Of a stretch of 14,641 nt of DNA, positions 1 to 7,649 are shown in pieces. Below the pieces are notes generated by a model. The model searched no databases. It saw nothing but the letters and a program-made list of their open reading frames with translations, and was not told the origin of the DNA. The DNA is from Nitrososphaerota archaeon (lineage in GTDB: Archaea; Thermoproteota; Bathyarchaeia; Bathyarchaeales; Bathycorpusculaceae): the NCBI GenBank assembly GCA_031282985.1, contig JAITCR010000081.1, forward strand, positions 1 to 14,641, written 5' to 3'. Numbering within the stretch: the stretch's first letter is position 1; each line of letters starts with the position of its first letter. Made by a program: the position numbers and the translations under genes.

Positions 1-405
1 ATAGACATCAAAGAAATCCTGAGCAAGGACATTGTAGAACTCTTGTGTATAGACATCAAAGAAATCCTGAGCAAGGACATTGTAGAACTCTTGTGTATAG
101 ACATCAAAGAAATCCTGAACATGCACATCATAGAAATTCTGTACGTAGACGTCATAGAATTCTTGTACATATTTATTGTGCCATTCCTGAGCAAATACGT
201 TGTACCAGTCCTGAGCATACACATCATAGAAATCCTGAGCATACACATCATAGAAATCCTGTACAAAGAGGTTATAGAAGTCCTGAGCATACACATCATA
301 GAAATCCTGAGCTAAAACGTTGTACCAGTCCTGAGCATACACATCATAGAAATCCTGTACAAAGAGGTTATAGAAGTCCTGAGCATACACATCATAGAAA
401 TCCTG
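1..405 (-). repeat. Tandem 24-bp repeats encoding the octapeptide QDFYDVYA and variants
   Basis: Reading the minus strand from 405, sixteen complete 24-bp units and a seven-codon piece of a seventeenth follow without a gap and run off the window. The consensus protein unit is Q-[DE]-[FW]-[YF]-[DN]-V-[YLF]-[AV]. Examples are QDFYDVYA, QDWYNVLA, QDFYNLFV and QEFYNVLA. Q is invariant, aromatic residues fill positions 3 and 4, and basic residues are almost absent (one Lys and two His). The 48-bp double unit at 1-48 is repeated exactly at 49-96. The block 319-408 equals the block 199-312 with exactly one 24-bp unit removed. These features point to recent unit duplication and loss. I do not recognise the octapeptide as a named family. 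Confidence 0.95.
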
Positions 406-1512
406 AGCATACACATTTCGCCATGTTACTTCGTCATACTGTTCTGTGGCATCCACCGTTATTTGCAGCGAGCCAAAAGTCTGTTCTTCGTTTCTAAATA
501 CAACAAGGTCGCGAGGACCGTAAAGCGGAACTATCTGAGGTTGACAGTGCACGTAGTCATGGCTGGGGTCGTTGCATATCATGTAAACAATGTCAGAAAT
601 CCGGCCTTCACCCTCATAACCGTCAAGACCTGCTTGGTAAGCAGCTTTTACATCTGCTTTTTCTTGAGCAGTCATAGATGTTGCGGCAAATGCCGTGGAA
701 TCTAAAACGATGTCTCCCAATAATGCCCATGTTACTACCTGAGTGACCAATCTGTTGTCTTCTAATCGACCAAAGTTGTCCACAATATAGTCATAAGCAG
801 AGATGTAAACATCAAAGTCTTCAGAAAGTAGTTCTTTAGCAAGGTCTTTAGATGTAACCATGTATTTGCAATCATAATAATCACCTGCAAAATTTTGTGA
901 GCCGGCATGTGCACAAAAAGACGGATATGTATCGCCCGCTACTGAGTCAACAACCCAAATGGGAAAAATCTCTCCCCCACCGTTGAGGCCGAGATACCCT
1001 ATGTTTTTGTTAACATAGGCATATTTAATTGTAAATAGGTTATCATAGTTAAAGCCAGCTACTGGGCCGATTATGCTTTTGCCGTTGACATGAATGTACA
1101 CGTCGGGAACTTCTTTAAATATTTTTTTTGCGTCACCGTCTAACGTCTCTTTTATTACATACCAACCTTGTATAGCGCCGTCTCTTAACAGATGACCAGT
1201 CATAATAAAAGTTATAGTGCCATCAGGATCAATGGTACCTTGTGCAGGCACGCCACGAGTAGGATCAGCTCCGTTGTCCACCGCAAAGATTTCAAAAGTC
1301 ATACCGTCAATAATTGCTTTTTTCGATTCTTCTGTGTGATACCCGTTAGCGTCAAACCATTCTTCTAAGGTTTGAACGCCCACCATTTTCTTCAGTTGAA
1401 GTTTGTTGTCGGCAGTTACTGCGCTTGTTGTCCGAGACAATACTGTAAAACAACCAGTAACAAGTACAGCCACCAATAGTATAGTCATAATTTTCTTTAC
1501 GTTATATTCCAT
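1..1512 (-). CDS. CnaB-like/thioester-domain surface protein with octapeptide repeat tail (3' end outside window)
   Basis: The frame is open for 504 codons from an ATG at 1512-1510 to the window edge, so the C-terminus is missing. Residues 1-31 are a basic start plus hydrophobic core. They include LVTGC (Cys21), which fits a lipobox, but signal peptidase I cleavage after TSA is also possible. Residues about 38-150 resemble a CnaB/SpaA prealbumin-like domain: an early Lys (LQLKK), GMTFEIFAVD, and WYVIKET near the end, whose Lys and Glu are where an isopeptide-forming domain would have them. Residues about 155-335 carry the marks of an internal thioester domain: FCAHAG (Cys200) and VTQVVTWALL (Gln258), preceded by a YIVDNFG segment as in bacterial TED adhesins. 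From residue 370 an eight-residue repeat runs to the edge. Expected role is covalent or sticky surface attachment. The upstream neighbour is another surface protein. Start support is modest: a GAGATGA-like stretch lies just before the ATG. The domain calls rest on motifs, not on a search. Confidence 0.85.
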   Translation of the reverse strand, partial: MEYNVKKIMTILLVAVLVTGCFTVLSRTTSAVTADNKLQLKKMVGVQTLEEWFDANGYHTEESKKAIIDGMTFEIFAVDNGADPTRGVPAQGTIDPDGTITFIMTGHLLRDGAIQGWYVIKETLDGDAKKIFKEVPDVYIHVNGKSIIGPVAGFNYDNLFTIKYAYVNKNIGYLGLNGGGEIFPIWVVDSVAGDTYPSFCAHAGSQNFAGDYYDCKYMVTSKDLAKELLSEDFDVYISAYDYIVDNFGRLEDNRLVTQVVTWALLGDIVLDSTAFAATSMTAQEKADVKAAYQAGLDGYEGEGRISDIVYMICNDPSHDYVHCQPQIVPLYGPRDLVVFRNEEQTFGSLQITVDATEQYDEVTWRNVYAQDFYDVYAQDFYNLFVQDFYDVYAQDWYNVLAQDFYDVYAQDFYNLFVQDFYDVYAQDFYDVYAQDWYNVFAQEWHNKYVQEFYDVYVQNFYDVHVQDFFDVYTQEFYNVLAQDFFDVYTQEFYNVLAQDFFDVY

Positions 1513-1589
1513 TTAATCATCTCATTACGATATGCAATATATACAAAATAAATTAATAAACTTTTTCACAGAATGAACCAACAATATCT

Positions 1590-1599
1590 CCCCCCCCCC
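1590..1599. repeat. Homopolymer run of ten C (ten G on the coding strand)
   Basis: Ten consecutive C on the plus strand (G on the minus strand), in otherwise AT-rich intergenic DNA, 78 bp upstream of the start of the thioester-domain gene. It lies just downstream of a candidate TATA box, so it would sit in the early leader of the transcript. Such tracts are prone to slippage. Confidence 0.9.
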
Positions 1600-1631
1600 A
1601 CCACCATAATTTAGCAAAACATCACCACAAT

Positions 1632-1639
1632 TTTTTATA
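1632..1639 (-). promoter_or_regulatory. Candidate TATA box of the thioester-domain gene
   Basis: The minus strand reads GTATAAAAAA here. Transcription starting about 25 nt downstream would begin near 1608 and give a leader of about 95 nt that contains the G10 tract. Several other AT-rich stretches lie closer to the start, so the assignment is tentative. Confidence 0.35.
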
Positions 1640-1713
1640 CATATGAAAACAAACAAGCTGCATTATGTTGCGTTTCTAAACAATCTTGTCACCATGCTAT
1701 ATGTCGGGTGTTA

Positions 1714-1784
1714 CAAAGTATTGAGACAACGAAATTAATTAGACAACAAATATTTTCAGTTCAGAGAAAAACATCAATACTTTG
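1714..1784. repeat. 11-bp inverted repeat CAAAGTATTGA / TCAATACTTTG
   Basis: The arms at 1714-1724 and 1774-1784 are perfectly complementary and 49 nt apart. Similarity continues imperfectly outward (GGTG...). The core ATCAATACTTT of the second arm recurs at 6751-6761 in front of the neighbouring surface-protein gene, so the arms may be protein binding sites and not a hairpin. Confidence 0.6.
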
Positions 1785-1996
1785 GTCACCAACTTTTTTG
1801 TTTAGCTCTCTAAAGAAATCAACACAAAAAGGATGAGATAGTTTGATTAATCACGTTCATTGTCTGACCTTTTAACAGCATTTTTAAAGGAATCTAAGGG
1901 GATTTTCAGCCAATAAAGACCAGTTTAAAAAAACACCACAAAACAAAACCGACAACACCCACTCAAACTAGTCTACCCAAACCTTCCTTTTTCCGA

Positions 1997-2022
1997 AAAA
2001 AACAAAAAAATAAAGAAAACTG
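1997..2022 (-). terminator. T-rich terminator after the beta-helix surface gene
   Basis: About 15 nt past the TAG stop at 2034-2036 the minus strand enters a run dominated by T (TTTTCTTTATTTTTTTG, then TTTTTTT). This is the kind of oligo-T stretch that ends transcription in archaea. No strong hairpin precedes it. Confidence 0.5.
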
Positions 2023-2033
2023 GTTATTTTAGA

Positions 2034-5000
2034 CTACTTGTGAACGGTGTGCTGGTTATCGATTTTCTTGCTGCTCTTGACTGTTTTACTTTTAAACACC
2101 AATAGTATTGCCCCTACTTCAGCCACCAAAATGATAGCATTTACAATAGTCCACCTGTCCACCCACGCCCGTAAAAGACGCCAATCTTCGGTAAGCAAAA
2201 ACACCACAACACCTACAACACCTAACACAGTAGAAACTATTAACCACACAGTAGTCATATGCTGCGTGAACTTTCGATTATCTACCTCATCACTGCTCTG
2301 AGTATGTTTATCCTCTGCAGCAGTCGTAACACCACGCTTCTTCAATAACAGCTCATGCACAGTTGTTATAACAGCCAAGATAACGCCAATGACACTAAGA
2401 ATCAAATTCAAAAGAGCCCACTTACCCCCATCTATAACAGAAGGAGGAGGCGTAGCAGTAAACGTAGGAGTTGGCGTTGGCGTTGGAGAAACTATTGGCG
2501 GAGTTGGCGTTGGCGTTACTGTTGTGTTTTGTGCCCATTGTGCTGTGTATATGATGTTGCCTGTTACTGTTGATGTGAGTGTTGGTGTCCATTCTGTAAA
2601 TCTCCAGCCAGCCTCGCCCGTCACAACTGGTGCCATAGGTGTTGGATCCCCAAAATGAAGCCCACTAGTACTTACCGCAGTAAAAGTACCATGAGCCCCG
2701 GGAGCAAAAGTTACTGTATAAACAGCTTCTGCCCATATAGCATACAACACTATATCGTCCGTAATGGTAAAGGTGGAACCAGCCACATAAGCTGCAGTAT
2801 TTGCAGAAGAAATAGTAGACCAGCCAAGAAAAACATAACCATTCTTAGTCATACTGCCCTGACCAAGCACAGTTACCTGTTCTCCGCCGTCATAGGGATT
2901 AAAACGATCCACAGGCACAACACCACCTGTAAACCCATTACCATTATACATTACATCATAACGCTCCACTTCTACACCAATCAAAACCCAAGTAGCAGAT
3001 AACACAACATCACCCGACGTACCTAAAGGAATATTGTAGTTAACCACTGGACCAGCAGTAGAACCATCAGCATACGTAACTCTCCAACCGCCAAAAGTGT
3101 AACCGGCTCTACTTGGATTAATTATCGTAACTGGAAGATCCGCCTCAACATAAGATTCTGGATTATCATGATGGTTAATCCCGTTATTTAACTCATATTC
3201 TATGTTGTACGCATCGTTCAATGCTAAAAATCTAAAAGCAACCCCATCAATACCTGATACAGGCTCCGTTAAAGTACTCATAAAATATTTATCACCATTT
3301 AGATCAGGATACGTCACTAAACCCTCATCATTGAAAACATTGTAGCCGTTTCCTGACTGATAACGACCCAAACCCCTATTAGCACTTAAACCGGGCTCAA
3401 GTTCAAGCTCATGTGCAAGTCTGATTGCTACACCTGTTTTACCCCAGAAAACGCCATTTAAAATAGTACTAATAGATCCACCACTGCTAGATCCAACACA
3501 ATTAATGGCGTTTTTGTAACCAATCACGATTCCACCCGAAATCAAAGTGATTGAACCGGAATTGTAGATGCCATTGCCATATTGATCACCAGTAAACATT
3601 GAACCAGTTCCAAGACCCCCAGTAATTTTGCCGCCAGATATCTCACTGATTGTACCCGAATTAGAGAGACCGTTACCATATTGCTCCGATGTGATGGTTC
3701 CACCTGCAATCTTGCCAATCTGAAGAGAATTGTGGATACCACTATAGCTACCTTTAATTGAGGTAATAACTCCACCGCTAATTGTACCAATCACGCCAGA
3801 GTTCTGCAGACCATGACTACTATCAACGGTGATTGTACCACTAGAAGTGATCTTGCCACCACTAATCTCGCCGATTTGACCGTTAGCAAAATTAAAGACA
3901 CCATACGAAGTTGTACCACTTATGTCTGCCTGTCCACCGATTACCCCAATTCTGCCATTATTAAGCATCCCTTGAACGCCCCTAAATATGCCGCCGGAAA
4001 TCTCACCGATAACGCCGCGGACATCATTTTGCAGGGCAATTACCCCTTCAAATGTTCCACCCGTTATGGTGCTTATTTCAGCACCCTGCATACCACTCCG
4101 ATAGTTAATGATCAATACACCAAAGTGTGCACCTTTGACATGCCCTCCAGATATCGTCCCGATGCCCGTTTTTGTACCTTCAGATTCAACCCAAATCACC
4201 CCATTGCGGTCACCACCGCTGCCAACACGGTTAGCGATAAACTCGCCGCCGCTAATTTCATCAACCCAACCGCCACGGATGACAACTAAGGCGCAGTTGA
4301 GAATAGCCTCAAAATGGCCACCAGATATTTCGCCTATTTGGGCATCATCCTGCACGAAAATAGCATGACCATGAAGTGTAACAGTAGGATCTGTTTGATA
4401 GAAACTTCCGCCGGAAATCAACTCAATTCTTGTACCAACACCAGTTAGGTGAACCGCATCGATTGCACCATAAAACTCTCCACCACTAATTTCACCTATT
4501 TTAGCACCCTCTTCCAGAGATAGTGCTCCATCGCCTGTTCCGGTTGTTTCAAAGTATCCGCCACTTATCGTACCAAAGGCATTTGAACCACTTAGCTTTA
4601 GAGCTGCACTACGGCTTTTTATTATAACGCCATCCTTAACGTTTATATGGCCGTTGGTAACGGCTACAGAATGCAAAATTGTCAAAGTATTTTCTGTATT
4701 GCCTTCGCCCAGAGTGAGCGTCCCACCACCTTGCAGCGCAAATTTCCATCCTGAAGAGGGGGCAGGAGTTACAAAGGTAACGGCGTGATTGCCTTCGACA
4801 CTAACTATAGTCACATCTTCGTTGTTGATAATTATGTGGTCTTTCTCAAGCACATCGCCCAAGACTTCAAGGACAAAGGCGTTATAGCTGGGTTTAATTG
4901 CCGCAATTGCTTCACTTACAGACTTATACAGATCACCGGTTTCCCTGTGCCTGACGACAGAAACGACTGGGTCCTTTACCCATAAAAAGCTGTCGCCGTT

Positions 5001-6689
5001 TTTGTATTCGAAATAACCGTTTTTGCTGGAAACAAGTTCATGATCCTCCTGCATTTTATCTACCCCACCAATTTGTGCATATATTTTGGGTCCATCAACT
5101 GCTCTGACAGTACCATCAACTGTTACCTGTGCACCGGATGAGGCCACTAACCCAGCCTCGCCGCCGAGTACATTACCTTTGACATAAACAACCGCATTAT
5201 TAAAAGCGTACACACCCGTACCACCACCAGACGAGTCACCATAAACCGTAACAGTCGTACCTGCACCGCTAACAAGCATAGCACCACCGCCCGACACATA
5301 GCCATAAACTGTAATGGTCGCGCCAGCAGAAGCTCCCAAACCGTAGAACCCCCTAAGCACGTTTCCATAAACTGTAATTACTGTACCAGCACCGACAGCA
5401 TTCGCACCGCGGGCACTGATACCAGAACCAGCCGTGGTTGCATCAGTAACTTCGGCTTTGCCACCGCTGTGAGCATATACACCATGTTGATCCCCTGAGC
5501 CGCCGCCTTTGACGTTGAACTTACCGCCCGTCGAGTTGTTAAGCAATACCTCGCCACCAGTTCCCACATCAAGTCCGTGTCCAGCGCTGTTTACTACATT
5601 TAGGATAAAGCCGTTTACATCAAAAGTAACGCTCTTATTGGTTATCACAATGCCTGCATTGTACTCAATATCGCATAACAACCGGATGGTCTGTCCATCT
5701 TGTACCGCCGCTAAAGCATCGGCAAAACTACCATATGCACCTACCCGAGTCACACCATCGGTGTCAATTATCTCACAAACACTAAATGTCGCCCATTCGA
5801 TTGCATATTGCCTATTGTTAAAGCTGATTGCAAGGACATCTCCAGATACCTCCCATTGCACCTTACTGATGTCACTACCGGCTTTACGCGTCAACCCGTT
5901 ATTTGTTCCCCCATAAGAACCAGAAATATCAAGCGACTCGACCTCAACAATGATGCTATTACCCCAAGCATCAAAATCGCCTGTACATGTGCCTTTTAAA
6001 TATGCTGCCAGACTTGCTTTTGGAAGAGAAATCGCAAAGCTATCGCCATATACACTGTTACGAGTGGCAGAAACCGTACCTCCAGTTACCTCTATAGTTC
6101 CTCCTGACATAGGGTAACGGGTGTCTCCAAGACAGATAGCAGCGCACCAATGACCGCTAACCATGCTGGCTGAAACTGTACCTCCAGAAACCACCACATT
6201 ACCCGTTATAACCTCAATTGCAGTACAGTAGTCGCCAACTGCTGAAACCGTACTGCCGTCTTTGATGTGGACAACTCCACTTTCAACGTGCACAGCCGTA
6301 TCTGAGCCCAATATTGTTAAAAAATTTGTTGACAAGCCGTCACCTATGATAAGTGTGCCGCCTTGTATTGTAATGGAACAAACAGGCAATACAGTAATTG
6401 TGTGATCACCCTCAGCACTAATAAGGGTAATATCTGATGTGATGTCAACACTACTTGTTAGAGTTATATCGCCAATGATTTCAATAATAGCAGAACCCTT
6501 GCTGTTTGCTGCTGTAATTGCATCTTCCCATGTTGATGCACTGTCCCCCACTTGTATTCTCAAAGAGTCATCTGCTGCAAAAACTGATGTTTGCAACATG
6601 CCCAACAGCATACTAAGTATCAATAATGCCGTTATTGCCTTTCTGGCAACATTTAATTTTCTGTTTTTATACATTTTTTGATCAAACAT
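2034..6689 (-). CDS. Giant beta-helix surface protein with InlB-type repeats and C-terminal membrane module
   Basis: A 1551-residue secreted, membrane-anchored protein. I chose the ATG at 6689-6687 over the in-frame start at 6722 because GAGGAA at 6701-6696 sits 6 nt before it. Residues 1-38 form a Sec-type signal peptide, with likely cleavage at SVFA/ADD. Residues about 45-1090 are Gly/Thr/Val-rich parallel beta-helix. A lead-in module near 48-160 recurs near 595-700, and a related one (YGSFADALAAVQDGQTI) lies near 320. From about 715 onward more than a dozen I-S/T/A-G-G turns (EISGGEF, TISGGHV) are spaced roughly 20-40 residues apart. Three InlB/Listeria-Bacteroides-type repeats follow at about 1161-1242, 1243-1323 and 1324-1387, with YTFGGW, YVFLGW and WRFTEW cores and closing SATW, YAIW and TAQW. 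Next come a Pro/Thr linker (1388-1422) and three membrane helices (about 1424-1446, 1478-1499, 1513-1532). The role is probably adhesion or interaction with surrounding organisms or polymers. The substrate is unknown and no catalytic residues are evident. Confidence 0.93.
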   Translation of the reverse strand: MFDQKMYKNRKLNVARKAITALLILSMLLGMLQTSVFAADDSLRIQVGDSASTWEDAITAANSKGSAIIEIIGDITLTSSVDITSDITLISAEGDHTITVLPVCSITIQGGTLIIGDGLSTNFLTILGSDTAVHVESGVVHIKDGSTVSAVGDYCTAIEVITGNVVVSGGTVSASMVSGHWCAAICLGDTRYPMSGGTIEVTGGTVSATRNSVYGDSFAISLPKASLAAYLKGTCTGDFDAWGNSIIVEVESLDISGSYGGTNNGLTRKAGSDISKVQWEVSGDVLAISFNNRQYAIEWATFSVCEIIDTDGVTRVGAYGSFADALAAVQDGQTIRLLCDIEYNAGIVITNKSVTFDVNGFILNVVNSAGHGLDVGTGGEVLLNNSTGGKFNVKGGGSGDQHGVYAHSGGKAEVTDATTAGSGISARGANAVGAGTVITVYGNVLRGFYGLGASAGATITVYGYVSGGGAMLVSGAGTTVTVYGDSSGGGTGVYAFNNAVVYVKGNVLGGEAGLVASSGAQVTVDGTVRAVDGPKIYAQIGGVDKMQEDHELVSSKNGYFEYKNGDSFLWVKDPVVSVVRHRETGDLYKSVSEAIAAIKPSYNAFVLEVLGDVLEKDHIIINNEDVTIVSVEGNHAVTFVTPAPSSGWKFALQGGGTLTLGEGNTENTLTILHSVAVTNGHINVKDGVIIKSRSAALKLSGSNAFGTISGGYFETTGTGDGALSLEEGAKIGEISGGEFYGAIDAVHLTGVGTRIELISGGSFYQTDPTVTLHGHAIFVQDDAQIGEISGGHFEAILNCALVVIRGGWVDEISGGEFIANRVGSGGDRNGVIWVESEGTKTGIGTISGGHVKGAHFGVLIINYRSGMQGAEISTITGGTFEGVIALQNDVRGVIGEISGGIFRGVQGMLNNGRIGVIGGQADISGTTSYGVFNFANGQIGEISGGKITSSGTITVDSSHGLQNSGVIGTISGGVITSIKGSYSGIHNSLQIGKIAGGTITSEQYGNGLSNSGTISEISGGKITGGLGTGSMFTGDQYGNGIYNSGSITLISGGIVIGYKNAINCVGSSSGGSISTILNGVFWGKTGVAIRLAHELELEPGLSANRGLGRYQSGNGYNVFNDEGLVTYPDLNGDKYFMSTLTEPVSGIDGVAFRFLALNDAYNIEYELNNGINHHDNPESYVEADLPVTIINPSRAGYTFGGWRVTYADGSTAGPVVNYNIPLGTSGDVVLSATWVLIGVEVERYDVMYNGNGFTGGVVPVDRFNPYDGGEQVTVLGQGSMTKNGYVFLGWSTISSANTAAYVAGSTFTITDDIVLYAIWAEAVYTVTFAPGAHGTFTAVSTSGLHFGDPTPMAPVVTGEAGWRFTEWTPTLTSTVTGNIIYTAQWAQNTTVTPTPTPPIVSPTPTPTPTFTATPPPSVIDGGKWALLNLILSVIGVILAVITTVHELLLKKRGVTTAAEDKHTQSSDEVDNRKFTQHMTTVWLIVSTVLGVVGVVVFLLTEDWRLLRAWVDRWTIVNAIILVAEVGAILLVFKSKTVKSSKKIDNQHTVHK

Positions 6690-6757
6690 TATCAATTCCT
6701 CTTCAAAAAGACAGCCAACCACTAATCAACAATCACTATATGCTTGACATATCAATA

Positions 6758-6765
6758 CTTTTAAA
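6758..6765 (-). promoter_or_regulatory. Candidate TATA box of the beta-helix surface gene
   Basis: The minus strand reads TTTAAAAG about 70 nt upstream of the chosen ATG, which would give a leader of roughly 40-45 nt. It overlaps the shared motif AAAGTATTGAT (6751-6761), so a protein binding that motif would compete with TBP. Assigned by eye from position and composition. Confidence 0.4.
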
Positions 6766-6855
6766 CATTGCCCTTTACCGGAAAGTTGGCTGTAGAAACC
6801 TTAGGCAAAGTTATGAGCAAGGATAACATAAAAAGTGTTTAGCTAAACAAATAGT

Positions 6856-6862
6856 AAAAAAA
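6856..6862 (-). terminator. Oligo-T terminator candidate after the nuclease-like gene
   Basis: Seven T on the minus strand (CTTTTTTTAC), about 80 nt past the stop of the gene ending at 6942 and upstream of the next promoter. It fits simple archaeal oligo-T termination. No clear hairpin is seen. Confidence 0.35.
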
Positions 6863-6941
6863 GACACCACGAAAAACAACAATACAAATGCAGTTCATAT
6901 GGACGCATTTTCGTAGAAGCAACCAAAACCAACAATTCAAG

Positions 6942-7649
6942 TTATAAGTGGTCAAATGTTTTTGAAAAAGATTTTAGTTGATATATGTAGGCGGGTAGTT
7001 GGTTTAGGAAGTCTTGTATCTGCAGTATGGGTACTATCGGGATGTTGTTGTAAAATTTGAAGCTGCTAGGTACAAGAGATATTATTGTTGGGATAAATTG
7101 GACGTTTTTCCATTTGACACATTCAAGTTGCAGTTTGGGGTTAGGTAATGTTTCTGCCAAGGCGTTAGTGCGGTCTGCTTGGGCTGTTGCAATTTTGTTT
7201 AAAGTTGAGGTTGAAATGGAATGGCTCCAACGTTTGCAATCGATACATATGACCAGTGGGTGTTTGCAGCCTATGACGTCAATTTCCCATTTGCGGTTTG
7301 GATTTTTGAATCGTACGTTTTTGTAGACGACAAAGTTGTTGTTGTGTAAGGACATTGCAGTTATTTCTTCAAATTCCTGCCAACAGAGTAAGTTGCTAAC
7401 TTGTTGGATATCTGCTCCTAATAAGACCAGTTTAATTGTTAATTTGATGCGATCGTTAGTGGAAACTTGGACTAAGCCGTCAGGGGTTAAACTAAGTAGG
7501 CCGTCTGATTGTAGTTTTTTTAGTAAAGTGAGTACTGTTTCTGTTGGCAGTTTTGCGTCATTTTTGAGGTGAATGGTTAAAATTGGCGATTTTTGGGTTA
7601 ATTTCAGTAATGAAAATATCAAAGCACTCTCAACGCTCAAAGCAAGCAA
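6942..7649 (-). CDS. Winged-helix plus PD-(D/E)XK nuclease-like protein
   Basis: 235 residues, not assignable to a named family. Residues about 5-70 look like a winged-helix DNA-binding domain (helices, then LPTETVLTLLKKLQSDGLLSLTPDGLVQV). The second half fits the restriction-endonuclease-like core: a helix with Glu (WQEFEEITA, Glu94/95), a strand with EIDVIG (Asp124), and ICIDCKRWS, where D-C-K at 137-139 is the (D/E)xK motif with Asp in place of the usual Glu. Mrr-like and archaeal Holliday-type nucleases share this layout, so a DNA-cleaving or DNA-repair role is plausible but inferred. The start is uncertain: the frame has no early ATG. TTG at 7649 follows GGGG too closely, while TTG at 7640 has GGGG about 10 nt upstream. 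The gene stands alone between two non-coding stretches. Confidence 0.75.
   Translation of the reverse strand: MLALSVESALIFSLLKLTQKSPILTIHLKNDAKLPTETVLTLLKKLQSDGLLSLTPDGLVQVSTNDRIKLTIKLVLLGADIQQVSNLLCWQEFEEITAMSLHNNNFVVYKNVRFKNPNRKWEIDVIGCKHPLVICIDCKRWSHSISTSTLNKIATAQADRTNALAETLPNPKLQLECVKWKNVQFIPTIISLVPSSFKFYNNIPIVPILQIQDFLNQLPAYIYQLKSFSKTFDHL

Larger units (their letters stand above)
1513..2033. other. Intergenic region of 521 bp between the two surface-protein genes
   Basis: No convincing gene on either strand. It contains, in minus-strand order: a T-rich terminator-like stretch after the upstream gene, the inverted pair CAAAGTATTGA (1714-1724) and TCAATACTTTG (1774-1784) with a 49-nt spacer, a candidate TATA box near 1635, and the C10 tract at 1590-1599. 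The length and content suggest the downstream gene has its own promoter and is not simply co-transcribed. Confidence 0.7.

Noticed and set aside
1..408. Repeat tract as a CRISPR array
   Set aside because: There are no unique spacers. The 24-bp units are contiguous, diverge in a codon-like way and keep one frame open.
43..497. Plus-strand open frames of 90 and 150 codons
   Set aside because: They are antisense readings of the 24-bp repeat. Any unit of length divisible by three stays open in several frames. The minus frame has the signal peptide and domain continuity.
3813..4368. Plus-strand open frames opposite the beta-helix gene
   Set aside because: They are shadows of the repetitive Gly/Ser-rich coding strand, without ribosome binding sites and with unlikely amino acid composition.
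6690..6722. Upstream start for the beta-helix protein (11 extra residues)
   Set aside because: The extra codons contain the ribosome binding site GAGGAA of the chosen ATG and would put an acidic stretch before the signal peptide.
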